The notes under the pieces were generated by a model, which saw only the letters and a list, made by a program, of their open reading frames with translations, was not told the origin of the DNA and did no database searches. DNA of 64,000 nt from CAYPJE01 sp964410945 (lineage in GTDB: Bacteria; Fidelibacterota; Marinisomatia; Marinisomatales; TCS56). The position numbers were made by a program, and so were the translations under genes. Location: contig CAYPJE010000005.1 of NCBI GenBank assembly GCA_964410945.1, forward strand, positions 1 through 64,000. The letters are read 5' to 3'. This document shows positions 46,580 through 56,026 of the stretch, one piece after another. Position 1 is the stretch's first letter. Each line of letters starts with the position of its first letter.

Positions 46580-47560
46580 ATGACAACAAACAATACAATC
46601 AACTGGGGCATAATCGGCTGCGGTGATGTCTGTGAAGTAAAGAGTGGTCCCGGTTTTCAACAGGCAGAAGGTTCCAACCTGGTAGCTGTGATGCGGCGTG
46701 ATCAATCACAAGCTCGTGATTATGCCATAAGACACGATGTACCATGCTGGTATGCTGATGCGGATGATTTGATCAACGATGAAAATATTGATGCCGTATA
46801 TATCGCGACTCCTCCCCGCTATCATATGGAATACACTTTACGCGTGGCCGAGGCTGGCAAGCCGGTCTATGTGGAAAAACCGATGGCCCTGAACTACGCT
46901 CAATGTCAAAAAATGATCGCAGCCTGTCAGCAGGCTGGGCAACCACTATTTGTGGCATACTATCGCCGGGCTCTGCCCCGCTTTTTAAAGGTCAAGAAAT
47001 TATTGGAAACCGGTCGAATCGGACCGGTTAACAATATTTCAGTTGTCTATCACCGGCCACCGAATCCGGAGGATACCAGATTGCCCCGGCCCTGGCGCCT
47101 GGACCCGAAGGAAGCCCCGGGCGGGTATTTCGATGACCTGGCACCTCATACGATCGATATCCTGCAATATCTGGTAGGAAACATAGAAACAGTTAATGGA
47201 CTAGCAGATAATCGGGCAGGTAATTATCAGGTTCCTGATTACGTGACCGGCAGCTTCCAGTTTGCTTCCGGTATCACCGGCCGGGGCGAGTGGTATTTCA
47301 GTGCGGAAAAAAAGATTGACCTGATTAATATTACCGGTGCTTCAGGAAACATATCATGCTCAACTTTCGGAAATGCGCCAATCAGACTGGAAACGGATAA
47401 GGGAATTGAATCATATGAAATATCCAATCCCAAGACTATCCAGCAGCCGCTGATACAGACCATTGTGGATCACTTACTGAACCGCGGGCAGTGTCCCAGC
47501 ACCGGTATGACCGCAGCCCGGACGAACTGGGTCATGGATCAGCTGCTGACTGATTTTTAG
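46580..47560 (+). CDS. Gfo/Idh/MocA-family oxidoreductase
   Basis: A 326-residue NAD(P)-dependent sugar or inositol dehydrogenase-type protein. The N-terminal Rossmann motif is IIGCGDV, followed by YIATPPRYH, and the conserved catalytic-region stretch YVEKPMALN. The C-terminal alpha/beta domain includes GGYFDDLAPHTIDILQYLVG, which holds the usual D-x-x-x-H. It lies upstream of a ROK kinase and a GH13 gene, suggesting carbohydrate metabolism. The substrate is not assigned. Confidence 0.9.
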   Translation: MTTNNTINWGIIGCGDVCEVKSGPGFQQAEGSNLVAVMRRDQSQARDYAIRHDVPCWYADADDLINDENIDAVYIATPPRYHMEYTLRVAEAGKPVYVEKPMALNYAQCQKMIAACQQAGQPLFVAYYRRALPRFLKVKKLLETGRIGPVNNISVVYHRPPNPEDTRLPRPWRLDPKEAPGGYFDDLAPHTIDILQYLVGNIETVNGLADNRAGNYQVPDYVTGSFQFASGITGRGEWYFSAEKKIDLINITGASGNISCSTFGNAPIRLETDKGIESYEISNPKTIQQPLIQTIVDHLLNRGQCPSTGMTAARTNWVMDQLLTDF

Positions 47561-47624
47561 CACTCAATCATTGTCGTCTCAGCTTATATTCTGACCTTTA
47601 AATCGCTTTACTATGAGGAAAATG

Positions 47625-48470
47625 ATGGATTCAGAATTCACCCTGATCGGTATGGACATCGGCGGTACCAATGCGCGGGCCGGATTGGTCGTCAATGGCA
47701 AGATCATAAAACTCGAAACAACCTCGCTGAAATCTCAGGGGACCGTACAGGAAGGTCTGGATCAGATCTTCGGTCTGATTGAGCAGGTACTCACCCCCGA
47801 AGTAACCGGTATCGGTATCGCCTTCCCTTCCATTATGGATGTGGAACAGGGCATTGTATATGACGTGCAGAATATTCCCAACTGGAAGCGGGTGGAACTG
47901 AAAGCAATTCTGGAAGAGCGCTTTGAGCTGCCGGTACGGCTTAATAATGACGCCAATTGTTTCGCTCTGGGTGAATACTATTTCGGACAGGGTAAAGATT
48001 ATAATACGCTGGTAGGACTGATTACCGGGACTGGAGTTGGCGGTGGAATCGTCATCAATGGTAAAATTCACTCTGGTGCCAATGGTGGTGCCGGTGAATT
48101 CGGAATGGTTCCCTACCGCGATAAATATATCGAATACTATGCCAGCGGACAATTTTTTACCAACCATGATAACCGCAGTGGGGAGCAGCTTAATAAACTG
48201 GCGCAGGCTGGTGACGAAACCGCCCTCCGGTTATATAATGAATATGGCTTCCATCTGGCCCAGGCGATAAAGACCGTCCAATACGCCATCGATCCGGAAA
48301 TTATCATCCTGGGTGGCTCGGTTCGTAAATCGTATCCTTTGTATCAGCAAGCAATGTGGAAGGCAATCGATCATTTTGCATTCAGCCATTCGCGACCGAA
48401 TATCAGAATTGCACTTTCCGAGGATGATTATATAGCCATATTGGGCGCGGCAGCATTACACATTAAATAA
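47625..48470 (+). CDS. ROK-family sugar kinase without the zinc-binding Cys motif
   Basis: A 281-residue kinase of the ROK family with the phosphate motif GMDIGGTNARAG, the NNDANCFALGE segment with the catalytic Asp, and GTGVGGGIVINGK. The region after EFG, where most ROK proteins carry a C-x-C-G-x-x-G-C-x-E zinc loop, reads GMVPYRDKYIEYYASG, so that loop is missing. I prefer the ATG at 47625, which has AGGA 5 bases upstream; 47613 and 47622 are alternatives. Glucose or a related hexose is the likely substrate. Stop is 2 bases from the GH13 start. Confidence 0.85.
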   Translation: MDSEFTLIGMDIGGTNARAGLVVNGKIIKLETTSLKSQGTVQEGLDQIFGLIEQVLTPEVTGIGIAFPSIMDVEQGIVYDVQNIPNWKRVELKAILEERFELPVRLNNDANCFALGEYYFGQGKDYNTLVGLITGTGVGGGIVINGKIHSGANGGAGEFGMVPYRDKYIEYYASGQFFTNHDNRSGEQLNKLAQAGDETALRLYNEYGFHLAQAIKTVQYAIDPEIIILGGSVRKSYPLYQQAMWKAIDHFAFSHSRPNIRIALSEDDYIAILGAAALHIK

Positions 48471-48472
48471 TT

Positions 48473-50359
48473 ATGAAAAAATATTTTACAGGAATGGGAG
48501 CGATTCTTGGGCTCCTGGTGACAACAACCATCATTTTCCAAGTATCATGCAGTATGAACAATCCACAATCAGTTAAAGACTTTGTGCCACAATGGGCAAA
48601 ATCGGTCGTATGGTATCAGATTTTCCCCGAACGGTTTTATAACGGCGATACTTCCAATGATCCCACCCGGGAAGATATCCGGGGATCATGGCCACACGAT
48701 AATGATTCACCCTGGCAAGTGCATCCCTGGACATCAGACTGGTATGAGCTTCAGCCCTACGAGAGAAAGAACGGTAAAGACATTTGGCATAATATCCAGC
48801 GCCGACGCTATGGTGGTGATATCCAGGGTATCATAGATAAGCTTGATTATATCCAGGATCTGGGAATCACCGCCCTCTACCTCAATCCGGTTTTTGAAGC
48901 TCCCTCTCTGCACAAATATGATGGCGCAACGTATCATCATATCGATCCCAATTTCGGACCCGATCCAACTGGCGACCGCAAACTGATTGCAACCGAAACA
49001 CCGGACGATCCGGAAACCTGGGTCTGGACCTCAGCCGACAAGCTGTTTCTTAAGCTTGTGCAGGAGGTTCATTCACGTGATATGTATATCATCATTGATG
49101 GTGTCTTCAATCATATGGGAATCAACAGCTGGGCCTTTCAGGATGTGATTAAAAACCAACGGGATTCCCGATTCAAGGATTGGTTCACGATCAAATCCTG
49201 GGACGATCCGGAAGCCGGAACAAGTCTGGATTATGAAGGCTGGTTTGGAGTCCGTGAATTGCCTGAGTTGCGGGAAGATAAATACGGAATTGTGGCCGGC
49301 CCTAAAAAATACATTTTCGATATCACCAAACGCTGGATGGATCCCGATGGTGACGGTAATCCTGCTGACGGTATTGATGGCTGGCGGCTGGATGTGGCCT
49401 ATTGTGTCAAACATAGATTCTGGAAAGATTGGCGCAAACAGGTAAAATCAATCAATTCTCAGGCCTATATTACCGCAGAAATTGTTGATAAACCGGAGGT
49501 TGTCAAGCCATACCTGGCTGGTGATGAATTCGATGGTGACATGAACTATAATTTCGCCTTTGCCTGTGCCGATTATTTCATTTCCGAGAAAGCACGGATT
49601 AAAACCAGTGAATTCGATACATTGTTGACTGAGATGCGTGCAATTCATCCCACCGGCGTCGCTTATGTTCAGCAAAACCTGATGAACAGCCATGACAGCA
49701 ACCGGCTCACTTCCCACATTGTAAACCGGGACCTAGGCAGATATCGCGACTGGGGTACTTACTTCAATCAATCCAAGGGTGACAATAACCAATATAATAC
49801 CCGCAAACCAACAAGTGAAGAATACGAGACGCAGAAACTGGTGGCCTTGTTTCAAATGACAAACCTCGGAGCTCCAATGATCTATTATGGTGATGAAGTC
49901 GGTATGTGGGGTGCCAACGATCCTTGTTGCCGGAAACCAATGATCTGGGATGAATTCAAATATGATCCGGAACAGGCTAAACCGGATCAGAATCCCAAAC
50001 CAAGGTCCGATCTGGTTCAGATTAACCAGGATATTTTAGATACTTATCGCCAGTTGATCCACCTCCGTAACGAACACGCCGCCCTGCAGCTGGGAGATTT
50101 TGAAACAATTCTGGTTGATGATGAAAACGAAATCTTCGGATTCAAACGCAGCTATCAGAATGAGAGTATAATTGTTGTTCTGAACAATAAAACAAGGCCT
50201 CAGACAATTGAACTACCAACCGGTACCAATGGAAAGATGGTTGACATTTTAAACGGTGACACCGAGTATCATTCGGTTGACAGCCTGTTGAAACTTGATC
50301 TGAAACCACAATGGGGCACCGTTCTATTGGTGGTAAAAGAAACAATTATAGAAAATTAG
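48473..50359 (+). CDS. GH13 alpha-amylase-family lipoprotein
   Basis: A 628-residue glycoside hydrolase with a lipobox (FQVSC, C26), so anchored in the envelope. GH13 motifs are intact: DGVFNH (D209 onward), GWRLDVAY with nucleophile D307, AEIVD with acid/base E336, and NSHD (405-408). The N-terminus WYQIFPERFYNGD and the loop around IYYGDEVGMWG resemble neopullulanase or cyclomaltodextrinase-like enzymes. It would cut alpha-glucans at the cell surface or in the periplasm, with the adjacent ROK kinase phosphorylating released sugar. Confidence 0.93.
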   Translation: MKKYFTGMGAILGLLVTTTIIFQVSCSMNNPQSVKDFVPQWAKSVVWYQIFPERFYNGDTSNDPTREDIRGSWPHDNDSPWQVHPWTSDWYELQPYERKNGKDIWHNIQRRRYGGDIQGIIDKLDYIQDLGITALYLNPVFEAPSLHKYDGATYHHIDPNFGPDPTGDRKLIATETPDDPETWVWTSADKLFLKLVQEVHSRDMYIIIDGVFNHMGINSWAFQDVIKNQRDSRFKDWFTIKSWDDPEAGTSLDYEGWFGVRELPELREDKYGIVAGPKKYIFDITKRWMDPDGDGNPADGIDGWRLDVAYCVKHRFWKDWRKQVKSINSQAYITAEIVDKPEVVKPYLAGDEFDGDMNYNFAFACADYFISEKARIKTSEFDTLLTEMRAIHPTGVAYVQQNLMNSHDSNRLTSHIVNRDLGRYRDWGTYFNQSKGDNNQYNTRKPTSEEYETQKLVALFQMTNLGAPMIYYGDEVGMWGANDPCCRKPMIWDEFKYDPEQAKPDQNPKPRSDLVQINQDILDTYRQLIHLRNEHAALQLGDFETILVDDENEIFGFKRSYQNESIIVVLNNKTRPQTIELPTGTNGKMVDILNGDTEYHSVDSLLKLDLKPQWGTVLLVVKETIIEN

Positions 50360-50371
50360 TCAGGTCATAAT

Positions 50372-51112
50372 TTGGAAAAAGTAATCAGTTTAGATCATTC
50401 ACCAGCTGAGAGCCTTTTCAATCCCGCCCTATTCATACCTGCGAGAGGGATATTGGCTAATCTATTACTATTCATTTCAGTATTCATTCTGTCCGTCAAA
50501 CCGGCTTCCACCCAATCCATTTCCGATCTTAATGCGGTTCAGCTGAACCAGTACAACAGGGGAAAAATCACGATTTCGATTGAGCAGCGTGAGGAAGTCA
50601 CCGTTCGCCGGACGGCTTACCGGGCTACACCGGTAACAATCCCTGATTCAGTAAATTATTTCTGGTATTGTACAATAGGTGATGACAGTACATTGCATGA
50701 GGCTGATTTCTTCTATCTGGTGGGGGATACCGTTATTGCGGACAGTGTCAATAAAAAGATGATAAACAATCTGAATAAAAGAAATTATGGTTTCGGAATG
50801 CTCATCGGGGGTGCCGCTCTGTTTTTATATGAGCGAGTCGAAATAACATATCTCAATTCAGAATCGACCGATGATACTGATGGTCCGCTGTCCTACGAAG
50901 AAATTTCCTATCCCTACCGCTGGTATGGAATCGGTCTTGCGGCTTTGGGATCATATTTTGCTATCAACTATTATGACACAGTCGATAAAAAGATTTTTCC
51001 CGCCTCGATTGCAGTAGGATTGGCAGAAACATACAATGCGCGGCTTCTGACTAAAATAATAAATGACACTCCTAAGGAAAACCACCCAGTTAGCAGCGGC
51101 ATACACAGGTAA
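50372..51112 (+). CDS. uncharacterised exported or membrane protein
   Basis: An unrecognised protein of about 246 residues. A hydrophobic segment (about 27-45, LANLLLFISVFILSVKPASTQ) looks like a signal peptide. It is followed by a small polar domain with TVRRTAYRATPVTIPDSVNYFW, then two hydrophobic patches (YGFGMLIGGAALFLYE and WYGIGLAALGSYFAI). The start is a TTG at 50372 with AGG upstream; an internal start is possible. It lies 12 bases after the GH13 stop, and 9 bases before the next gene. Confidence 0.6.
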   Translation: MEKVISLDHSPAESLFNPALFIPARGILANLLLFISVFILSVKPASTQSISDLNAVQLNQYNRGKITISIEQREEVTVRRTAYRATPVTIPDSVNYFWYCTIGDDSTLHEADFFYLVGDTVIADSVNKKMINNLNKRNYGFGMLIGGAALFLYERVEITYLNSESTDDTDGPLSYEEISYPYRWYGIGLAALGSYFAINYYDTVDKKIFPASIAVGLAETYNARLLTKIINDTPKENHPVSSGIHR

Positions 51113-51121
51113 GTATTAACC

Positions 51122-52210
51122 ATGCCACAATTGGTGTTAAACGAGAAAATCGCTGTTCGCAATATCGAGCGAATGGTTGAAAAGGCACATACTAACCAGG
51201 TCGTATTCCGTCCCCATTTCAAGACGCACCAATCCGCTGAAATAGGGGAATGGTTCCAGGCAGTTGGTGTATCAAAAATAACTGTTTCTTCGGTTGATAT
51301 GGCTGAGTATTTCGCCAAACATGGCTGGAAGGATATAACAATTGCCATCCCCACACCGTTGAATGAGATCACCCGTATCAATGCCCTGGCTAGCCAAATA
51401 AAACTGGACCTGCTGGTAGATTCAAATCAAACCGTCCAATATTTGCGCCGGTACTTGACTGTGAATGTGGGTGTCTGGATAAAGATCGATGTTGGCTATC
51501 ACCGCTGCGGTCTGTTATGGTATGATACGGAAGCAGTAATAGAATTGGCTGAGTTGATAAATAATGATCCTAAACTGGGCTTTAAAGGCCTGCTGACCCA
51601 TGCCGGCCATACCTACAAACAACCGGACAGCGCAAGTATACGGCTGGTTCATGACTCATCCGTTCAACGCTTAATTGATCTCCAGTCAGATATCAATATG
51701 GTAGGAATTGATGCTCCCATTTCCATTGGTGACACACCTGGTTGCAGCCTGGCTGATAGCTTTAGAGGTATTTCGGAAATTCGACCCGGTAATTTCATTT
51801 TCCACGACCTGATGCAGTTAAATCTTGGCGTCTGCCAGTGGGATGACATCGCCGTTGTGGTTCGGTGCCCGGTGATCGGTAAATATCCAAAACGGGGCGA
51901 AATCGTCATACATGGTGGCACCGTCCATTTCTCCAAAGAAACCCTGACAGGGAACAACGGAAAATCCATCTATGGGTATATGGCCGGCCGGGCCAACGAT
52001 GGCTGGGGACCTCCCATTTCTTCCGTGCCGGTAATAACCTTATCGCAGGAGCATGGTGTAATCCAGGTTCCGGAAAATCAGATGGAAAATATAAATATCG
52101 GGGATTCCGTTCTAATCTACCCGGTTCATTCCTGTCTAACGGCAAATCTATATAGTAACTATATTACGACTGATGGATCGCTGATACCCAAATATCAAAG
52201 CATGAATTAG
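51122..52210 (+). CDS. D-threonine aldolase/D-serine dehydratase-like PLP enzyme
   Basis: A 362-residue PLP-dependent enzyme of the alanine racemase N-domain fold (DSD1/D-TA group). The Schiff-base lysine is K34 in RPHFKTHQ. The C-terminal beta domain has the metal-binding pair H336 and C338 in PVHSCLTAN, characteristic of D-threonine aldolase and eukaryotic-type D-serine dehydratase. It likely breaks down a D-hydroxy-amino acid; which one cannot be told. The next gene starts 1 base after its stop. Confidence 0.87.
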   Translation: MPQLVLNEKIAVRNIERMVEKAHTNQVVFRPHFKTHQSAEIGEWFQAVGVSKITVSSVDMAEYFAKHGWKDITIAIPTPLNEITRINALASQIKLDLLVDSNQTVQYLRRYLTVNVGVWIKIDVGYHRCGLLWYDTEAVIELAELINNDPKLGFKGLLTHAGHTYKQPDSASIRLVHDSSVQRLIDLQSDINMVGIDAPISIGDTPGCSLADSFRGISEIRPGNFIFHDLMQLNLGVCQWDDIAVVVRCPVIGKYPKRGEIVIHGGTVHFSKETLTGNNGKSIYGYMAGRANDGWGPPISSVPVITLSQEHGVIQVPENQMENINIGDSVLIYPVHSCLTANLYSNYITTDGSLIPKYQSMN

Positions 52211-52211
52211 T

Positions 52212-52880
52212 ATGTCTGAATCACTGAATAAGTATCAAGCCAGCACATATTTTCTGGATTTCGACAACCCGGAAGTTGGCAAATTTGCCACAGAGCATAC
52301 CAGCGGTATTTCAGATGTGGTTGAAAAAGCGATTAATCTTTTCATTCACGTCAGGGATGATTTTATTTATGATCCCTATCGGGTACCAATAAAACCGGAA
52401 GGCTTCCGCGCCAGCATGGTGCTTGACCAGGGCTATGGATTCTGCATCACCAAAGCTGTCTTACTGACTGCAACAGTCCGCTCAGTTGGTATACCAGCCC
52501 GCCTGGGATTTGCCGATGTCAAGAACCACTTGAACACGGCCAAGCTGCAAAGCTTGATGGGAACCGATGTTTTTTACTGGCATGGATACACAGAAATGTA
52601 TTTGAATGGTCAATGGGTAAAAGCAACACCGGCTTTCAATTCCAGTCTCTGTAAACGCTTTGGATTCCAGTTGCCCGAATTCGATGGCCGTACCGATTCC
52701 CGGTTCCACGCCTTGAACAGTGAAGGAAAACTGCACATGGAATACCTGAAAAACCATGGCAGTTTTGATGATCTGCCTTATAAAAGGATAATGGAAACAT
52801 GGGCCAGGCATTACACCAGCATCCTGGCTGGACAACTGGCCGCTGCAAGTGGGGAAACTGTTGATAAATTCAATGAATAA
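52212..52880 (+). CDS. transglutaminase-like protein
   Basis: A 222-residue protein with the transglutaminase-like core: C78 in GYGFCITKAVLLTATVR, H124 in YWHGYTEMYL and GQWVKATPAFN where the third catalytic residue should be. The usual Asp after the Trp-containing strand is not obvious. I recall the same ATPAFN ending in related proteins, so it seems a family trait rather than damage. No signal peptide, so it is probably cytosolic. Expected activity: amide or peptide bond hydrolysis. Confidence 0.85.
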   Translation: MSESLNKYQASTYFLDFDNPEVGKFATEHTSGISDVVEKAINLFIHVRDDFIYDPYRVPIKPEGFRASMVLDQGYGFCITKAVLLTATVRSVGIPARLGFADVKNHLNTAKLQSLMGTDVFYWHGYTEMYLNGQWVKATPAFNSSLCKRFGFQLPEFDGRTDSRFHALNSEGKLHMEYLKNHGSFDDLPYKRIMETWARHYTSILAGQLAAASGETVDKFNE

Positions 52881-52895
52881 AATAAGAGGGACGAT

Positions 52896-53396
52896 ATGGC
52901 AACAATAACCCTTAACGGAAATCCAATTCATACCTCGGGCCGTCTGCCTGAGATCGGTACTACAGCACCTGATTTCACCCTGGTGGGAAAAGGCTTGAAA
53001 GATATTGATTTATCATACTTCAAGGATAAACGTAAAGTCTTGAATATAACCCCCAGCCTGGATACCGGAGTCTGTGCCGCTTCAACCCGCCGGTTCAATG
53101 AACTGGCCAGCGAAATGAATAATACAGTAGTTCTTATTATCACCGCCGATCTTCCCTTTGCCCAGGTCCGTTTCTGTGAAACCGAAGGTTTGGACAATGT
53201 AATTCCGTTATCCTCCTTCCGCAGCAGTTTTGCCGATGATTATAATCTGTTGATAATTGACGGACCACTACGTGGATTAAACTCCCGCTGCGTTTTGATC
53301 CTGGACGAAGATAACCGGGTTATCTACTCTGAGCAGGTACCGGAGATTGCCCAGGAACCTGATTATGATTCGGCTCTGGCGATTCTGAGCGACTGA
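52896..53396 (+). CDS. tpx: thiol peroxidase
   Basis: A 166-residue atypical 2-Cys peroxiredoxin of the Tpx family. The peroxidatic Cys is C60 in PSLDTGVCAAST and the resolving Cys is C94 in VRFCETEG; the N-terminus TLNGNPIHTSGRLPEIG is typical. It reduces peroxides with thioredoxin as reductant. Cys, not Sec, is encoded at the active site even though the genome has a tRNA-Sec. Ribosome site AGAGGGACG precedes the ATG. Confidence 0.95.
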   Translation: MATITLNGNPIHTSGRLPEIGTTAPDFTLVGKGLKDIDLSYFKDKRKVLNITPSLDTGVCAASTRRFNELASEMNNTVVLIITADLPFAQVRFCETEGLDNVIPLSSFRSSFADDYNLLIIDGPLRGLNSRCVLILDEDNRVIYSEQVPEIAQEPDYDSALAILSD

Positions 53397-53470
53397 CGGT
53401 ATTTCGTGACTTTCTTTTGACTTGGCATTAAACTACTTTCAATGACCTAATAATTACGGGATAGCAGGAT

Positions 53471-54640
53471 ATGGGACATATCGCCGATGCAAAATCCAAT
53501 CTGGTTCCACTGATTGATCGCCTTAACCAGTACCCAATCGGTCTGGTTGATAATGAGATTCTTCGGGAACTGCTGGCATATTTATTCACCGAGGAAGAAG
53601 CCTATGTCGGCTCAAAATTCCCATTGATGGAAGCCACACTGGATGAAATGGTTGAGCGAACCAAGTATTCTCCTGACAAGCTGCTGCCGATTCTGGAATC
53701 AATGGCTGATAAAGGCTTGATCATGGACATGCCCTACGGCGATACGGTCTACTACCTGCTGATGCCCGGCGTGATCGGTTTCATCGAATTCACTTTTATG
53801 AAAAATCGCACTGATCTACCAATGGATAAGGTTGCTTCATTAATGAGTGACTACTTCCACTGGGATCAGGCCGAGGGCCAGGCCAGCGAATTCTTCGGCA
53901 GCAAAACCCAGCTCACCCGTTCCCTGCCCTATGAACAGCATATACCCACTTCCAGTGAAATTGTATCCTATGACAGCGCCCGTGATATAATCAAGAACGC
54001 CAAGTACGGGGCGGTGGCGATGTGCTATTGTCGGCACAAGCGGGAGCATGAAGGGAAAACGTGTAAAAAGGGGGCTCCGGTCGAAGGAACCTGCATCTCG
54101 CTGGGCCGTGGATCGGAATTTCTCGTCCGCCGGGGATTCGCTGAGAAAAAGACAAAAGAGGAATTGCTGGCCATTCTGGACAGGACCGAGGAATTGCGCC
54201 TGACTCATATCACCGACAATATCCGGGAGAAACCAACTTTTATCTGTAACTGCTGTGGCTGCTGCTGTGAAATCATGGCTGGAGTGCAGGCCGGATACTA
54301 CAAGGGAGTCAATAAAACACCGTATATAGCAGTTGTAGATCAGGATCTCTGTGATTATTGTGGCGAATGTTTCACAGCCTGTAATGTTAAGGCAATTGGA
54401 TTGGATAAATCCAATGGCAATGGAAGGGTCAGCGTGGTAAAAACCGATGCCTGCCTGGGTTGCGGAGCCTGCATCTCGGCCTGCGAAAAAGGAGCCCTGT
54501 CAATGGTTGCCCGCGACGATTATAAACGGCCGCCCAAAACAAAACGTAACATGTTCATGAAAATCGCCTATGAAAAAGGCCGACTGGCGCCCCTGTTAAC
54601 GACCAGGGTCAGGAAAAAACTGGGACTTAAACCAGGATAG
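53471..54640 (+). CDS. 4Fe-4S dicluster protein with N-terminal winged-helix region
   Basis: A 389-residue soluble protein. Residues about 15-110 resemble a winged helix (LRELLAYLFTEEEAYVGSKF, then DKLLPILESMADKGLI). The middle part has Cys motifs CYCRHKREH and CNCCGCCC. The C-terminus has two ferredoxin clusters, CDYCGECFTAC and CLGCGACISAC. Proteins of this layout are common in anaerobes and often called 4Fe-4S ferredoxin; a redox-sensing or electron transfer role is plausible but unproven. The next gene starts 3 bases after its stop. Confidence 0.85.
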   Translation: MGHIADAKSNLVPLIDRLNQYPIGLVDNEILRELLAYLFTEEEAYVGSKFPLMEATLDEMVERTKYSPDKLLPILESMADKGLIMDMPYGDTVYYLLMPGVIGFIEFTFMKNRTDLPMDKVASLMSDYFHWDQAEGQASEFFGSKTQLTRSLPYEQHIPTSSEIVSYDSARDIIKNAKYGAVAMCYCRHKREHEGKTCKKGAPVEGTCISLGRGSEFLVRRGFAEKKTKEELLAILDRTEELRLTHITDNIREKPTFICNCCGCCCEIMAGVQAGYYKGVNKTPYIAVVDQDLCDYCGECFTACNVKAIGLDKSNGNGRVSVVKTDACLGCGACISACEKGALSMVARDDYKRPPKTKRNMFMKIAYEKGRLAPLLTTRVRKKLGLKPG

Positions 54641-54643
54641 ATA

Positions 54644-55024
54644 ATGCCCGTTGAATATAAGATTGACACCAATCGCAAGCTGATCATCGGAAAGGGCTTC
54701 GGTGAAATAAAGCACCGGGATCTGACAAAAATAGTTCAGGATATTGTTGCCCATCCTGATTACGATTCAGGCTATAATGAACTCTGGGATATCAGGGAAG
54801 CAACTAAATTGATGTCTTTTTTTGAACAGACCATTAGCCGGGTTGAAAGCGAATGCGAAGTTAGAAAGATTACCACTCCGAACCGGGAAGCAATCATAGT
54901 CGCTAACAGCCTCCAGTTTGGAATCGCCCGCCAATATGCGATCCTGGCCGAAAAAATTCCATTACATGTTGAGGTGTTTTTCAATTATGAGCGTGGTCTG
55001 TCCTGGGTTATGGAAGAGGAGTAA
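54644..55024 (+). CDS. SpoIIAA/STAS-like small protein
   Basis: A 126-residue soluble protein. Alternating strands and helices (KLIIGKGFGEIKHRDLTKIVQDI, NELWDIREATKL, REAIIVANSLQFGIARQYAIL) resemble the SpoIIAA-like/STAS-related fold. No phosphorylatable Ser motif can be pointed out. It follows the Fe-S gene by 3 bases, so the two may act together. Function unknown. Confidence 0.6.
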   Translation: MPVEYKIDTNRKLIIGKGFGEIKHRDLTKIVQDIVAHPDYDSGYNELWDIREATKLMSFFEQTISRVESECEVRKITTPNREAIIVANSLQFGIARQYAILAEKIPLHVEVFFNYERGLSWVMEEE

Positions 55025-55029
55025 ACTTC

Positions 55030-56019
55030 ATGTTCAGTTTAATCTTATTTATAATCCTGTCATTCCATTCGATCACGGCTCAAACAACACAGATTTCTCC
55101 AATTATTATTCCTGTGGGAGTGCCGATAAATGAAAATAGTGCAGAAATTTCCGGGCTGGCCTTGTATAACGATTATTTAATTCTACTGCCACAGTATCCG
55201 GATTTCGCAACCAAAGATGGTAATGCTTACCTCTATACTATTCACAAATCTGATCTGATCGAATCAATAACCAGTAAAAATAACACTCCCCTGCAACCGG
55301 TCCCGATCCCCTTCATATCCCCGGATTTCAATAAAATGATTTCTGGTTTTGAAGGATTTGAGGCCATTTGTTTTAATGGTAATGATGTATATCTGACGAT
55401 AGAATCTGAGACAAGACGAGGTATGAAAGGTTATCTGGTCAGTGGCATTATAGCCACTGATCTTTCTGCAATCACTATGAATTCCGTCCCAATAACTGAA
55501 ATTGTCCCGCAGTCCCGGATTGGCAATATGTGCGAAGAATCCATTATCTGCTGGAATAATCGGTTAATAACAATCTATGAGGCCAATGGGGCTGCTGTTA
55601 ACCCTTCTCCCAAAGCACATATATTCACTACAGATCTTAATCCGGAAAAACCACTGCCCCTGGATCCTATTGAATATCGAATCACCGATGCGACAAATAT
55701 TGATGATCATAATCGGTTCTGGGCAATCAATTATTTCTATCCCGGGGATAAGGAACTACTGCCGACCGTTGATCCCATAATGGAAAAGTTTTTCCCAACA
55801 AATACACCTCCCATCGGCGATCCCGTTGAAAGATTGGTTGAATTTGAAATCAGTGAAAAGGGAATAAAACTGACTGATACACCACCAATAATTATCAAAC
55901 AAATTCCCGGCTATTCACGTAATTGGGAAGGTATCGTCCGTCTGGATGACCTTGGTTTTCTGATCGTCACTGATAAATTTCCGGAGACAGTCCTGGCTTT
56001 TGTACCTTACCAGAAATGA
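55030..56019 (+). CDS. secreted beta-propeller, phytase-like/SdiA-regulated type
   Basis: A 329-residue secreted protein with a signal peptide (1-17, ending ITAQ). Segments such as ISGLALYNDYLILLPQYP, GFEGFEAICFNGNDVYLTIESE and NWEGIVRLDDLGFLIVTDKFP have the spacing of beta-propellers related to esterase-like phytase or SdiA-regulated proteins. No catalytic residues are assigned. It begins 5 bases after the previous stop and 7 bases before the nucleotidyltransferase start. Confidence 0.6.
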   Translation: MFSLILFIILSFHSITAQTTQISPIIIPVGVPINENSAEISGLALYNDYLILLPQYPDFATKDGNAYLYTIHKSDLIESITSKNNTPLQPVPIPFISPDFNKMISGFEGFEAICFNGNDVYLTIESETRRGMKGYLVSGIIATDLSAITMNSVPITEIVPQSRIGNMCEESIICWNNRLITIYEANGAAVNPSPKAHIFTTDLNPEKPLPLDPIEYRITDATNIDDHNRFWAINYFYPGDKELLPTVDPIMEKFFPTNTPPIGDPVERLVEFEISEKGIKLTDTPPIIIKQIPGYSRNWEGIVRLDDLGFLIVTDKFPETVLAFVPYQK

Positions 56020-56026
56020 ATACCTG

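Noticed and set aside
47631..48167. 178-codon open frame antisense to the ROK kinase
   Set aside because: Shadow of conserved ROK coding sequence; no start signal or recognisable domain.
52896..53396. Possible selenoprotein version of thiol peroxidase
   Set aside because: The active-site codon at residue 60 is TGT (Cys) and the frame has no internal TGA.
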